Shown: positions 54,048 through 63,271 of the stretch, piece by piece
Layout: each line of letters starts with the position of its first letter
How positions within the stretch are numbered: the stretch's first letter is position 1
DNA from: Paraburkholderia kirstenboschensis
GTDB taxonomy: Bacteria > Pseudomonadota > Gammaproteobacteria > Burkholderiales > Burkholderiaceae
DNA length: 64,000 nucleotides
Assembly (NCBI RefSeq): GCF_904848585.1
Contig: NZ_CAJHCR010000003.1
Span: 62,001 to 126,000 of the forward strand
Direction: 5' to 3'
Position numbers and translations under genes: made by a program
The notes under the pieces: generated by a model
Seen by the model: the letters and a program-made list of their open reading frames with translations, nothing else
Told to the model about the DNA's origin: nothing
Database searches by the model: none

Positions 54048-54418
54048 GCCCCGTCATTCTTCCGGGCGATGGCAAGCTCGATCGAATCGAGCAGCACCTC
54101 TTCAGCGAAGGGCTTTCGAAGAAATCCCACCGCACCGTCCCGCATGGCCCGTTCGACTGTCTGCCCGTCGCCATGCGCCGACATGAACACCACTGGAATC
54201 GACCGGTGGCCCGCGTTCAATCGACGTTGTACTTCCAGTCCGGGCATGCCGCGCATCCTGATGTCCAGCAACACGCAGAGTGCATCGTCAATCAAGGGCG
54301 ACGCGAGAAACTCCTCGCCCGAAGAGAAAGCCAAGGTGCTGTATCCAACGGATTTAAGAAGGTTGCCGACGCCGCTCCGTATCGAGGCGTCATCGTCAAC
54401 GATGCAAACAAAACTCAT
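54044..54418 (-). CDS. Single-domain response regulator (receiver only)
   Basis: ATG at 54418 is 11 bp after GGAG. The 124-residue protein is a complete receiver: VCIVDDDASIRSGVGNLLKS, CVLLDIRMRGMPGLEVQRRL (phospho-Asp), VVFMSAHGDGQTVERAMRDG and FLRKPF (Lys). There is no output domain, so it acts by protein interaction or phosphotransfer. It is coupled to DUF3072 and lies close to the HisKA_2 kinase. Confidence 0.9.
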   Translation of the reverse strand: MSFVCIVDDDASIRSGVGNLLKSVGYSTLAFSSGEEFLASPLIDDALCVLLDIRMRGMPGLEVQRRLNAGHRSIPVVFMSAHGDGQTVERAMRDGAVGFLRKPFAEEVLLDSIELAIARKNDGA

Positions 54419-54440
54419 AGCTGCCACCACTCCAATGCCG

Positions 54441-55943
54441 TTACCAGGAGGCGACGGCTTCGCCTGCAGTCAGGCTGCGTCGCGCGACCATCCCCAAACC
54501 GCGTCCCGATACGGTTTCCGATTGCGCGAGAAACTCCGCCTTCCGCGACAACGCCTCGTCCGCTTCGCCTGAACTGTAGAGCTTGCGCAGCGCGTATTCC
54601 CGGGTAGTTTCGAGCAAAAAATATTCCTTGATGTTGCTGCCGCAAGTGGTACCGACGAAGCACTTCGATGCGAGGCCGATAATCGCTTCCGTGACCTTGT
54701 TGCACGACAGTTGAGCGAAGGCGGCCACAGCACATGCCGCTTCCAGTGAAAAACGCGCGGAGAATACGCCGAGCCGTTGCAACACCAGTTTCTCGGGGTC
54801 GCCCAGCAGTTCATAGCCCCAATCCAGCGACGCCTCCAGGGTCTGCTGGCGGCGCGGCGCGGTACGGCGCCCACCAGTCAGAAACGGAAACCGGTCGTCA
54901 AGTTCGAATATGAGCTTACGGATGCCGAACACCGCGGCGCGCGCCGCCGCCAGTTCGATAGCGAGCGGTACGCCGTCGAGCCGGCGGCAGATCGTCGCGA
55001 TCATCTCGAGGCTACGACGGTCGCCTATTGCGGCGGCGTTGAACGCGGTCAATTGCGCAAGGAAGAGCTTGACCGAACTGCACGTGAGAATGGCATGCGG
55101 GCTCGCGTCAACGGCGGGCGTATCCATCGGGTCCACCCAATGCGTGATTTCGCCCCTCGTTCGCAGCGGCTCGCGACTGGTCGCAAGAATCCGCACATCG
55201 GCGCTCGCCTGCACCAGCACGTCGCAAACGGTCGCTGCCGATTCGATTACATGCTCGCAGTTGTCCAGCAGAACGAGCAGCTTGCGGCCCTGGACCGCCG
55301 CTGCGAGTTCTTTCAACTCGACAGCCTCGCCCTCACCAGGTGCTATACCCAACGCTTCTGCCACGATGCTGACAATGCTCTGCGCCCTTGTGGCCGATGC
55401 CAAAGCCACAAAACACGTCTCCATTCCGGACGGATCCGCGATCGACCTCGCGACCGCGATACCCGATTGCGTCTTGCCGACACCGCCCGGGCCCACTAGC
55501 GTAACGATGGGCCCGATCGCCAGCGCCCGAGCTAGCTCGGTGGTCGTACTTTCACGGCCAATCAAAGTCCCGTGCAACGCCGGCAAACTGTTGAGACGAC
55601 CGGCGGCAACGCGAAGCATCGGCGCGGACGCGGACATTCCCAGGTCCACTTCCTGGACCGCCAGGGTCAGGCGATAACCTCTTCCGGAAATCGTGCGGAT
55701 AGCCTGCTTGTCATCGCCGAAAATCTTGCGTAATGCGGACAGTTGAACATGGATGTTGTTTTCCCCGACCACGGACCTCGGCCACACGTGCTCAAAAATA
55801 TCGTCTTTCGTAACGGTCGCGCCGCGGGCCTGGATCAGCAGTTCCAGGATGCCGAACGCGCGCGCTCCCAGCGGCAACAATTCTCCACCGAGATAGACCT
55901 CGCGCATTTCGAGCGACACTGTTATTCGACCGATCTTGATCAT
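54441..55943 (-). CDS. OmpR-type winged-helix / NB-ARC ATPase regulator, C-terminally truncated
   Basis: The 500-residue protein begins with an OmpR-type winged helix (LGARAFGILELLIQARGATV, NIHVQLSALRKIFGDDKQAI). An NB-ARC/AAA-type ATPase follows (LVGPGGVGKTQSGIAVARSI Walker A; LLVLLDNCEHV Walker B; GVPLAIELAAARA GLPL-type motif). The family normally has 900 or more residues with a C-terminal TPR sensor domain, which is missing: the frame ends soon after EYALRKLYSSGEADEAL. It may be a loss-of-sensor fragment or a shortened regulator. Confidence 0.8.
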   Translation of the reverse strand: MIKIGRITVSLEMREVYLGGELLPLGARAFGILELLIQARGATVTKDDIFEHVWPRSVVGENNIHVQLSALRKIFGDDKQAIRTISGRGYRLTLAVQEVDLGMSASAPMLRVAAGRLNSLPALHGTLIGRESTTTELARALAIGPIVTLVGPGGVGKTQSGIAVARSIADPSGMETCFVALASATRAQSIVSIVAEALGIAPGEGEAVELKELAAAVQGRKLLVLLDNCEHVIESAATVCDVLVQASADVRILATSREPLRTRGEITHWVDPMDTPAVDASPHAILTCSSVKLFLAQLTAFNAAAIGDRRSLEMIATICRRLDGVPLAIELAAARAAVFGIRKLIFELDDRFPFLTGGRRTAPRRQQTLEASLDWGYELLGDPEKLVLQRLGVFSARFSLEAACAVAAFAQLSCNKVTEAIIGLASKCFVGTTCGSNIKEYFLLETTREYALRKLYSSGEADEALSRKAEFLAQSETVSGRGLGMVARRSLTAGEAVASW

Positions 55944-56406
55944 GCGGGAATCACTTCTGGTTGATTAGCGGGACGACGAACCTGTAGGTTTCGCCACTTC
56001 GCCCACGAGGCCGTGGCAAGGCGAGCGTCGGTTGAGTCATGGTACTGGGAGGCGTCAGCCGAAACCACTATCCATAGGGATACGACATTCACTGCTTCGG
56101 CAAGCCGCCGCATCCTTCCTGCTGCCCGACTGAGCGCGACGGGCTCTTGCGTGCGGCGCCTTATGGTTTGTGCGCGCGTACCCACACCTTCGTATGAGAC
56201 CGTCATGCTTGCGGACGCTTAACGCAAGGCGTTGCCGCGCGAAGGAGAAAGCCGACGCCACGCAACGGCCGCCCGCGTGCAAATCCACAACCGACCGTGC
56301 TGCAACGAAAGCCCGCGTGTGCCTGCGCCGACATACTGGCCGCCATCATCCGACTTGCTGCTCTGGCCGTACGGCTTGTTGCGGCTTCCTTTGGGGAGAA
56401 CACAAC
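55944..56406. other. Intergenic region before the molybdoenzyme operon
   Basis: 463 bp that should hold the leftward promoter of the NB-ARC regulator and the rightward promoter of the next operon. TATCCATAGGGATA (inverted 5-bp arms) lies near 56068-56082. No FNR box or DosR-box-like site is visible. Confidence 0.4.
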
Positions 56407-56724
56407 ATGGCCGCCTACAAAGCAACGCATTTTCGTCCGCGCTATCGCCGTGCAGCCGTTGCCGCCGCCCTTCTGATTTCAGCGTGGTGCCTCGCGACAA
56501 TCCACGGCGCACCGGACTTGCTCAAAGCGCTCGAACAAACGGACCGCGACACCCAGTTGCCACTAGAACGAATTGCGGTCGAAGCCGGCCGATCGGAGGC
56601 GCCGCAGCGAGCTTCCGGGATGCAGGCGCAATCCCCGTTTGCGACATCAGGATCGTTGGCGGCTTCGAGCCGCCTGCCAGTGGTGCGCGACGCAGGCAAG
56701 CAGGAGACAGGCGTGCGAATCTGA
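56407..56724 (+). CDS. Small membrane-anchored hypothetical protein
   Basis: ATG at 56407 follows GGGGAGAACACAAC. The 105-residue product has one N-terminal hydrophobic helix (AAVAAALLISAWCLATIHGA) after a basic stretch. A polar, probably disordered remainder follows. No family is recognised. It lies about 80 bp before the FdhF/YdeP-like gene on the same strand and may belong to that operon. Confidence 0.55.
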   Translation: MAAYKATHFRPRYRRAAVAAALLISAWCLATIHGAPDLLKALEQTDRDTQLPLERIAVEAGRSEAPQRASGMQAQSPFATSGSLAASSRLPVVRDAGKQETGVRI

Positions 56725-56801
56725 AACGGAAGGGCGTTTGCACAATTTCCGCGCCGCGCCGCGTGCCATGCTGCGCCCATGCCCTCTACAAAACGGCGGG
56801 A

Positions 56802-59159
56802 ATGGCGATGGCGAAGAAGAAGCAGATCCGTATATATAGCGAGCCTGCCGGCGGCTGGGGCGCGCTGAAAGCAACCGGCGAGGCATTGGCACTGCAGGGC
56901 GTCGCCGTATCGGGCACGAAGACATTGCTGCGGATGAATCAGCCGGAGGGCTTCGACTGCCCCGGCTGCGCGTGGCCCGATCCCAAGCACACATCGTCGT
57001 TCGAGTTCTGTGAAAACGGCGCGAAAGCGGTGGCCTGGGAAGCTACCGTGAATCGCTGCACACCAGCGTTCTTCGCCGCGCATAGCGTCTCGGAACTGAC
57101 CGCCTGGGACGACTACGACCTCGAAATGGCCGGCCGCCTGACGCATCCCATGGTGTACGACCGGAGGTCTGACCGTTACGTGCCGATCGAATGGAGCGAC
57201 GCATTCGCGCTCGTCGCGAAGCATCTGAACGGTCTCGACCATCCCGATCAGGCGGACTTCTACACGTCGGGGCGCGCATCCAACGAAGCCGCGTTTCTCT
57301 ATCAGGTCTTCGTGCGGGAATTCGGCACGAACAATTTTCCCGACTGCTCGAACATGTGCCACGAAGCAACGAGCGTGGGGTTGCCTCAATCGATTGGCGT
57401 CGGCAAGGGCACTGTGCTGCTCGAGGACTTCGAGCATGCGGATGCGATCTTCATCTTCGGCCAGAATCCCGGCACCAACAGCCCGCGCATGATGAGCGAT
57501 CTGCACAGCGCCTCGCGGCGCGGCGCGAAAATCGTCTCGTTCAATCCGTTCCGCGAACGGGCGCTCGAGCGCTTCGCGTCGCCGCAAGATCCGGTGGAAA
57601 TGGCGACGCTCGGCTCCACGCAGATCAGTTCGTTTCTCTATCAGGTCCGCGTGGGCGGCGACGTCGCCGCGCTTAAAGGCATGATGAAAGCGATCATCGA
57701 GGCCGACGATGCAGCGCTCGCCACGGATCGACCCCGCATACTCGACATCGAGTTCATCGACGGACACACACACGGCTTCGGCGACCTGGCCGCCGATCTG
57801 CGCGCCACCGCGTGGGACGCCATCGTCAAGCAAAGCGGCCTGTCGCGCGACGATATTCAGAACGTCGCCAACATTTACATGAGCGCAAAGAATGTGATCC
57901 TCGTGTATGGCATGGGGCTGACGCAGCATCATCGCGGCACTGAGAACGTCCAGCAGATCGTCAATCTCGCGTTGTTGCGCGGCAATATCGGCCGACCCGG
58001 CGCGGGCGTGTGCCCGGTGCGAGGACATTCGAACGTGCAGGGCAATCGCACCGTCGGGATCACGGAGAAGCCGTCGGCGGCGTTGCTCGACGGCGTCGAG
58101 CGAGCGTTCGGTTTCCGGCCTCCCGCGGCTCATGGCCACGACGTGATCGCCACGATCGATTCGATGATGCGCGGCGACGCGAAAGTATTCGTCGCGCTGG
58201 GTGGCAACTTCGCCGCCGCCGTGCCGGATTGGGTGCGCGTGCAGGCCGCAATGCGCAAGCTCGACCTGACGGTTCACATCGCGACAAAACTCAACCGCAG
58301 CCATCTCGTGCATGGCAAGGAAGCGTTGATCCTGCCGTGCCTCGGCCGCACCGAGATCGACATGCAGGCAGACGGACCACAGTCGATTACCGTTGAAGAC
58401 TCCATGTCGATGGTGCACGCTTCAGGTGGCCGCAACGAGCCGGCCTCGCCGCATCTGAAAAGCGAACCGGCGATCGTCGCGGGCATTGCGCGCGCAACGC
58501 TCGGAGCCGGCTCGCACGTCGACTGGGAACACCTCGTCGCGAGCTATGACCGAATCCGCGACAAGATCGAAATCGTCTATCCGATCTTCCAGGCGTACAA
58601 CGAACGGATTCGCGTGCCAGGCGGTTTCCATCTTGAATCGACTGCGCGGGAGCGGGTCTGGGCCACGCCCAACGGCCGCGCCAACTTTCTTGTTTTCAAA
58701 GGACTCGACGAAGACCCGATACAGCGCGACCCCGACGCACTATGGCTCACCACGATGCGCAGTCACGATCAGTACAACACCACTCTTTACTCGCACTCCG
58801 ACCGCTATCGCGGCGTGTTCGGGCAGCGCGACGTCGTATTCATGAATCCGCGTGAATTGCACAAGCGCAACTTGCATCCGGGCGAACGCGTCGACGTATG
58901 GGCTGTGTCGACAGACGGAATCGAGCGCGTGATTCGCAGCTTCAAGGTTGTCGAATATTCGCTGCCCGACGGCTGTTGCGGCGCCTATTATCCGGAGGCG
59001 AATCCCCTCGTTCCACTTTATGCATTCGACCCGCAGAGCCGTACTCCTTCCTACAAGTCCGTGCCGGTGAAGATCTCGCGCGCCGCGGCCGTTGGCCCCG
59101 ACTCTTCCCACCAGGCGGCCGTTCTCGATACTGCGAGGGTTCATCATGCATCTCAATGA
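56802..59159 (+). CDS. FdhF/YdeP-family molybdopterin oxidoreductase
   Basis: The start at 56802 (MAMAKKKQIRIY) gives 785 residues; the frame is open far upstream, but only this start yields the family's N-terminus. GFDCPGCAWPDPKH carries a CxxC. DCSNMCHEATSVGLPQSIGV, IFGQNPGTNSPRM and ARERVWATPNGRANF are characteristic of the YdeP branch of the molybdopterin superfamily. The C-terminal dinucleotide-binding domain follows (LTTMRSHDQYNTTLYSHSD). YdeP is linked to acid resistance and formate-dehydrogenase-like chemistry, with substrate unproven. Its 3' end overlaps the oxidase subunit I gene by 14 bp, so electrons may pass to quinol oxidase (inference). Confidence 0.9.
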   Translation: MAMAKKKQIRIYSEPAGGWGALKATGEALALQGVAVSGTKTLLRMNQPEGFDCPGCAWPDPKHTSSFEFCENGAKAVAWEATVNRCTPAFFAAHSVSELTAWDDYDLEMAGRLTHPMVYDRRSDRYVPIEWSDAFALVAKHLNGLDHPDQADFYTSGRASNEAAFLYQVFVREFGTNNFPDCSNMCHEATSVGLPQSIGVGKGTVLLEDFEHADAIFIFGQNPGTNSPRMMSDLHSASRRGAKIVSFNPFRERALERFASPQDPVEMATLGSTQISSFLYQVRVGGDVAALKGMMKAIIEADDAALATDRPRILDIEFIDGHTHGFGDLAADLRATAWDAIVKQSGLSRDDIQNVANIYMSAKNVILVYGMGLTQHHRGTENVQQIVNLALLRGNIGRPGAGVCPVRGHSNVQGNRTVGITEKPSAALLDGVERAFGFRPPAAHGHDVIATIDSMMRGDAKVFVALGGNFAAAVPDWVRVQAAMRKLDLTVHIATKLNRSHLVHGKEALILPCLGRTEIDMQADGPQSITVEDSMSMVHASGGRNEPASPHLKSEPAIVAGIARATLGAGSHVDWEHLVASYDRIRDKIEIVYPIFQAYNERIRVPGGFHLESTARERVWATPNGRANFLVFKGLDEDPIQRDPDALWLTTMRSHDQYNTTLYSHSDRYRGVFGQRDVVFMNPRELHKRNLHPGERVDVWAVSTDGIERVIRSFKVVEYSLPDGCCGAYYPEANPLVPLYAFDPQSRTPSYKSVPVKISRAAAVGPDSSHQAAVLDTARVHHASQ

Positions 59160-60543
59160 CGTGCTCGATCTATCGCGTGCGCAGTTCGCGATGACAGCCA
59201 TCTTTCACATCCTGTGGCCGATTCTCACCATCAGCCTGTCCGCGTTCCTGGTCCTGATCGAGGCACTGTGGCTGCGCACCGGCAATGTCTCCTATTACCG
59301 CCAGGCGCGCTTCTGGAGCAAGCTGCTGGTGCTCAACTTTGCGGTCGGTGTAGTCAGCGGTATTCCAATGGAATTCCAGTTCGGCACGAACTGGGCGGGC
59401 TTTTCGCGCTATAGCGGACAGTTCTTCGGCAACATTCTCGGCTTCGAGGGCGCGATGGCCTTCATGCTCGAAGCGGGTTTCATCGGCGTGATGGTGCTCG
59501 GATGGGGACGCGTGCCGCGCGGCGTGCATCTGTTTGCGACCTCGATGGTCGCGCTCGGTTCGAGTATCTCGGCGTTCTGGATCATGGTTGCCAATTCGTG
59601 GATGCAGACACCGGCGGGCGTGACGGTCGAGAACGGCAAGATCATCGTCACCGACTATGCCGCCGCGATCTTCAATCCGGATATGGTTTGGGGCGTCACC
59701 CACATGTGGGTCGCGGCCATCGAAACCGGCATGTTCGTGATCGCGGGGATTTCCGCATGGAATCTGTTCAAGCGTCGCCACCCGGAATTTTTCGCGCAGT
59801 CGTTCAAGATCGCGCTCCTCGTGCTCGTATTTGCAGCGCCAATCCAGATCTGGCTCGGCGATTCGAGCGGCGGCAGCGTGTTCAAGACTCAACCGGCCAA
59901 GGGCGCGGCGATCGAAGGACACTGGGTCACCAATGCGCCCGGCACCGGCGCGTCCTGGTCGCTGCTCGCGTGGCCGAACAAGGCGGCGCAGCGCAATGAC
60001 TGGTCGATTGAAGTTCCGGGCATGTTGAGCATTCTCGGCACCCATTCTCTGCACGGTCAGGTGAAGGGGCTCAAGGACTTCGTGCCCGCCGACCAGCCGC
60101 CGATGCTTCCGCTGCTCTACTACGCGTTCCGTGTGATGGCCGGCATCGGCTTCCTCTTCATGGTGCTCGCATTCTGGACCGCGTACGTTCTGCGCACGAC
60201 ACGCGGCAATCTCGAACAGTTTCTCGCGCGACGCAAACTGCTGCTTGCATGGGTGCTATGTATCCCGCTGCCTTACGTGGCCGTCGAGGCCGGCTGGATC
60301 GTGCGTGAAGTGGGACGCCAGCCTTGGGTCGTCTATGGCCTGCTGCGTACAAAAGACGCCGTTTCCACCGTGTCGGCTTCATCGGTAACGCTGAGCATGG
60401 CCATGTTCTTCTCCTTTTACGCGGTTCTGCTGCTGACTTTTTTCGTACTGGCGCGCAACTGGCTGCGAACCGGTCCCGATCTCAGCGTGAATCCGCAGTC
60501 CGCCGTGCAAGCAGAGCGCAACGCGGCAGTCACCGAGTACTAA
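59146..60543 (+). CDS. cioA: Cytochrome bd-type (cyanide-insensitive) quinol oxidase subunit I
   Basis: ATG at 59146 lies inside the previous gene, with GAGGG upstream. The 465-residue subunit shows FHILWPILTISLSAFLVLIE (haem b595 His), MEFQFGTNWAGFSRYSGQF, GVTHMWVAAIETGMF (haem b558 His) and REVGRQPWVVYGLLRT. The short Q-loop and GRQPW motif indicate the cyanide-insensitive CioA branch rather than classical CydA. It oxidises ubiquinol without proton pumping and tolerates low oxygen or inhibitors. Confidence 0.94.
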   Translation: MHLNDVLDLSRAQFAMTAIFHILWPILTISLSAFLVLIEALWLRTGNVSYYRQARFWSKLLVLNFAVGVVSGIPMEFQFGTNWAGFSRYSGQFFGNILGFEGAMAFMLEAGFIGVMVLGWGRVPRGVHLFATSMVALGSSISAFWIMVANSWMQTPAGVTVENGKIIVTDYAAAIFNPDMVWGVTHMWVAAIETGMFVIAGISAWNLFKRRHPEFFAQSFKIALLVLVFAAPIQIWLGDSSGGSVFKTQPAKGAAIEGHWVTNAPGTGASWSLLAWPNKAAQRNDWSIEVPGMLSILGTHSLHGQVKGLKDFVPADQPPMLPLLYYAFRVMAGIGFLFMVLAFWTAYVLRTTRGNLEQFLARRKLLLAWVLCIPLPYVAVEAGWIVREVGRQPWVVYGLLRTKDAVSTVSASSVTLSMAMFFSFYAVLLLTFFVLARNWLRTGPDLSVNPQSAVQAERNAAVTEY

Positions 60544-60568
60544 ACCATTTACATTGCGAGGCACTCCA

Positions 60569-61558
60569 ATGGACAGCTCGACTCACACGATGCTCGCGAT
60601 CACATGGTTCGGCGTGATCGGTCTCATGCTCGTGTTCTATGTCATCACCGACGGCTTCGACCTCGGTATCGGAATACTCAGCCTGTTGCGTAAGCGTCGC
60701 GAGGATCACGACGTGATGGTGCAGACGATCGGCTCCGTCTGGGACGCCAACGAGACCTGGCTCGTCGTGCTGGGCGGCGCACTTTTTGGCGCTTTTCCCG
60801 AAGCCTATGCGCTGCTTCTGGAGGATCTCTATTTGCCCATCATGCTGCTGATCGCAGGCTTGATCATGCGCGGCGCGGCAATCGAATTCAGGCATAGCGT
60901 GAGCCACGGTCCGCTCTGGGATAAGGTGTTCGGTGTCGGCAGCCTCGTCGCTGCCATCGCGCAAGGCATCGTGCTCGGCAAAGTCATTACGGGTCTCATG
61001 CCCGGCGGTTTGAACGACGTGTTCGTCGTCGTGTCGGCAGTCGGCGTGGTGGCCGGCTATTCGTTGCTCGGCTCGACCTATCTGGTCAACAAGACGGTTG
61101 GCGCGATCGAACAATGGGCGCGCCGGCTTGCATTGCTAAGCGCGTTCGTCACTGTGGCTGCCGCCGTGATCCTGACCGCTGCTACCTGGTTCGTCAGCGA
61201 CGTGGGGCACGGCCGCTGGAGTCAACCAGGCGTGTTCCACGTATTGATGGTGCTAGGGCTTGCCGCCGCCCTCGCCTTCGCGTTCATCGTGGCCGCGCTC
61301 TATCTGGGCAGCTCACGCGGACCGTTCAGAGGCGCTGTCGTGCTGTTCGTGCTGTCATTCGCCGGCCTCGCGATCAGTCTCTTTCCCGACTTCGTGCCAG
61401 GCAAGCTCGGCATCGTGGAAAGCGCCTCGAACACGTCCACGCTCGTGTTCATGCTGATCGGGATTGGCTTTCTGTTCCCGGTGATGATTGGCTATAACCT
61501 CTACCAGTACTACATTTTCCGGGGCAAGGTCGTGACCGGCTCGCATGCGGGCGATTAG
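60569..61558 (+). CDS. cioB: Cytochrome bd-type (cyanide-insensitive) quinol oxidase subunit II
   Basis: ATG at 60569 with GAGGCA upstream. The 329-residue, eight-helix protein has the CydB/CioB signature FYVITDGFDLGIGILSLLRK, SVWDANETWLVVLGGALFGA and GFLFPVMIGYNLYQYYIFRG. It starts 25 bp after subunit I. A terminator-like hairpin follows, so it closes the operon. Confidence 0.94.
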   Translation: MDSSTHTMLAITWFGVIGLMLVFYVITDGFDLGIGILSLLRKRREDHDVMVQTIGSVWDANETWLVVLGGALFGAFPEAYALLLEDLYLPIMLLIAGLIMRGAAIEFRHSVSHGPLWDKVFGVGSLVAAIAQGIVLGKVITGLMPGGLNDVFVVVSAVGVVAGYSLLGSTYLVNKTVGAIEQWARRLALLSAFVTVAAAVILTAATWFVSDVGHGRWSQPGVFHVLMVLGLAAALAFAFIVAALYLGSSRGPFRGAVVLFVLSFAGLAISLFPDFVPGKLGIVESASNTSTLVFMLIGIGFLFPVMIGYNLYQYYIFRGKVVTGSHAGD

Positions 61559-61602
61559 AGCAGCATGCTTCGCCTGATAGCTTCGCCGATGCGGGGAATC
61601 TG

Positions 61603-61626
61603 AGCCGACCTCGTGTCGGCTTTGTT
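61603..61626 (+). terminator. Rho-independent terminator after the bd-oxidase operon
   Basis: AGCCGAC (61603-61609) pairs with GTCGGCT (61615-61621) around CTCGT, followed by TTTGTT. It lies 45 bp past the subunit II stop and before the convergent DUF3331 gene. Confidence 0.75.
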
Positions 61627-61638
61627 GCATGCCGGCTA

Positions 61639-62052
61639 TTACGCCGCAAGGGCGTTGTTCAGGACGGTACACAGGATCATCGCGCCGGCATTGAGCGGCG
61701 CGGGCCGGCATGGACGCGGCTTGTAGATTGCATCGCCGCGCTGGATCGGTCGTCCGCTCAAAGCGCAGACACCGGCAATGCGTGCACGGCTCATGTGCCA
61801 GACCTGATCGCCATAGGAACAGTGCGTGGAGTCGCGCCACGCCAGAGTCGCGGTGGACGGCGTGGGCCGGTCGATCACGCGGACCTGGACTTCGCGGTGC
61901 TGTCCCCGGACCGGCGCGCTGCGATCCCAATGTTCGTTGTGTGTAAGCGCCGCCACGAACTCGTGGTCGCCGTGATCCGTGTCGCCCGACAGCGCGGACA
62001 GCAAGCCGAGTGTGCGCAGCCACGGGTCCGTGTAGTTCGCTTTGTCCAGCAT
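61639..62052 (-). CDS. DUF3331 domain protein
   Basis: ATG at 62052 follows GAGGAGTGTCATC. The 137-residue protein has the DUF3331 core WRDSTHCSYGDQVWHMSRAR and IAGVCALSGRPIQRGDAIYK, a domain largely restricted to Burkholderiaceae. The paired Cys/His residues suggest metal binding, but the function is unknown. It lies third in a unit with the AraC regulator and an 88-residue protein. Confidence 0.85.
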   Translation of the reverse strand: MLDKANYTDPWLRTLGLLSALSGDTDHGDHEFVAALTHNEHWDRSAPVRGQHREVQVRVIDRPTPSTATLAWRDSTHCSYGDQVWHMSRARIAGVCALSGRPIQRGDAIYKPRPCRPAPLNAGAMILCTVLNNALAA

Positions 62053-62067
62053 GATGACACTCCTCTT

Positions 62068-62334
62068 TCAGGTGAATCGGCCGATCATCGGACGCCGTTC
62101 GTCGTTCGATATCGCAGCGCCCGAACCCGTCAGCACGTCATTTGCAATTCTGATGTCGTTATGTGCATACGCTCTGCCGCCGTCGCTGCCGACAGCCTCG
62201 TTGCCGTCAGCGACAATTGCCTTGAGTGCCTGTTGGGCGCACGGCATCGCAAAGAATTGAGCGGGCGCGCCTGACTGCCGCAAGAAGGCTTCACTGATTT
62301 CCAGAAACGCATTGATCTGCTTACCGATCGACAT
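62068..62334 (-). CDS. Hypothetical 88-residue protein
   Basis: The ATG at 62334 is preceded by GGAGGATGAAAAAGA, a strong ribosome-binding site located inside the 3' end of the AraC gene. The product is mixed helical (NAFLEISEAFLRQSGAPAQF, CAQQALKAIVADGNEAVGSD) with no signal peptide. Not recognised as a family. It overlaps the AraC gene by 14 bp and precedes DUF3331 by 15 bp, so translational coupling is likely. Confidence 0.65.
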   Translation of the reverse strand: MSIGKQINAFLEISEAFLRQSGAPAQFFAMPCAQQALKAIVADGNEAVGSDGGRAYAHNDIRIANDVLTGSGAAISNDERRPMIGRFT

Positions 62335-63271
62335 TCTTTTTCATCCTCCAGCAATACGGCGTCTCTCCGACCAGACGTTTGAATACCGTCGTAAAGTGAG
62401 CTTGGGAGCGGAAACCGCAGCTCAGCGCCACGTCGAGCACGTTGTGGCGCGAGTTGAGAAGAAGCTGCTGTGCGTGCTCGATCCGTCGACGCAACAGATA
62501 TTCATGAGGCCGCATGCCGGTCGCACGCCGGAATTGCGAGGCGAAATGCATGCGGGTGAGACCCGTGCTATTCGCAATGTCCGCAAGTCCGATGGGCTCC
62601 GACAAATGCGCGTCGACGTATTCGATCGCGCGACTCAGCCGCCACGGCGGCAGTGCGCTTGCTTCTCGCGATTTGCGCTCCGCCACGGTGAAGTGACGCG
62701 CGATGACACGGGAAACAATCGCGAGACTGACGCTGTCGGTAAAGAGCTTGCCGAGTGTCGCGTCGTCCGACTGCGATACGGCTAGCGCCTGCGCGAGGCG
62801 TTCAAGAGCGGGATCGCGCACCAGCTTCGGATCGTCGATGCGTAGTTCGCCTTTATGCGGACGGCCGAACGTGTCCTCGAAGCACTCGCCCAGAACCTGC
62901 TGCGATACGAATAGATGCAGCACGTCGGCGGCAGATTCGAACACCGCGCCGCATGGCACGTGGGGAGCGGTGATCTGAATGGCCCCTGCAGTGACGCGTC
63001 CGCGAACCAGTGTTTGGCCCGCGTGAGAGAAAGTCAGCGACGTGCATTTCAGATTCATCGCGATGCAATGATGCGCGGCACTGCCGGGATTGACGACCTC
63101 GATCCGCTCGCTGTCGTTACGTATCCATCGCGATACGACGATAGCGTTTTTTTGCGCCGCGTTATCGTCGCGTTCATCGTCGGGACAGCGCCATTGACGC
63201 TCGCTGCCGATCGAACTCACCCTTCTTTTATGGATGACATCCACGGCGGACAAAGACATCGAACTGGTCAT
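62321..63271 (-). CDS. AraC-family transcriptional regulator (AraC-type ligand domain)
   Basis: The 316-residue protein has a sensor domain (about residues 40-200, including FSHAGQTLVRGRVTAGAIQI, HVPCGAVFESAADVLHLFVS). A C-terminal AraC HTH pair follows (EPIGLADIANSTGLTRMHFA, RRIEHAQQLLLNSRHN, DVALSCGFRSQAHFTTVFKR). It heads a three-gene unit with the 88-residue and DUF3331 proteins. The start could be 63271 or the Met a few codons later. The target genes are not evident. Confidence 0.9.
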   Translation of the reverse strand: MTSSMSLSAVDVIHKRRVSSIGSERQWRCPDDERDDNAAQKNAIVVSRWIRNDSERIEVVNPGSAAHHCIAMNLKCTSLTFSHAGQTLVRGRVTAGAIQITAPHVPCGAVFESAADVLHLFVSQQVLGECFEDTFGRPHKGELRIDDPKLVRDPALERLAQALAVSQSDDATLGKLFTDSVSLAIVSRVIARHFTVAERKSREASALPPWRLSRAIEYVDAHLSEPIGLADIANSTGLTRMHFASQFRRATGMRPHEYLLRRRIEHAQQLLLNSRHNVLDVALSCGFRSQAHFTTVFKRLVGETPYCWRMKKNVDR

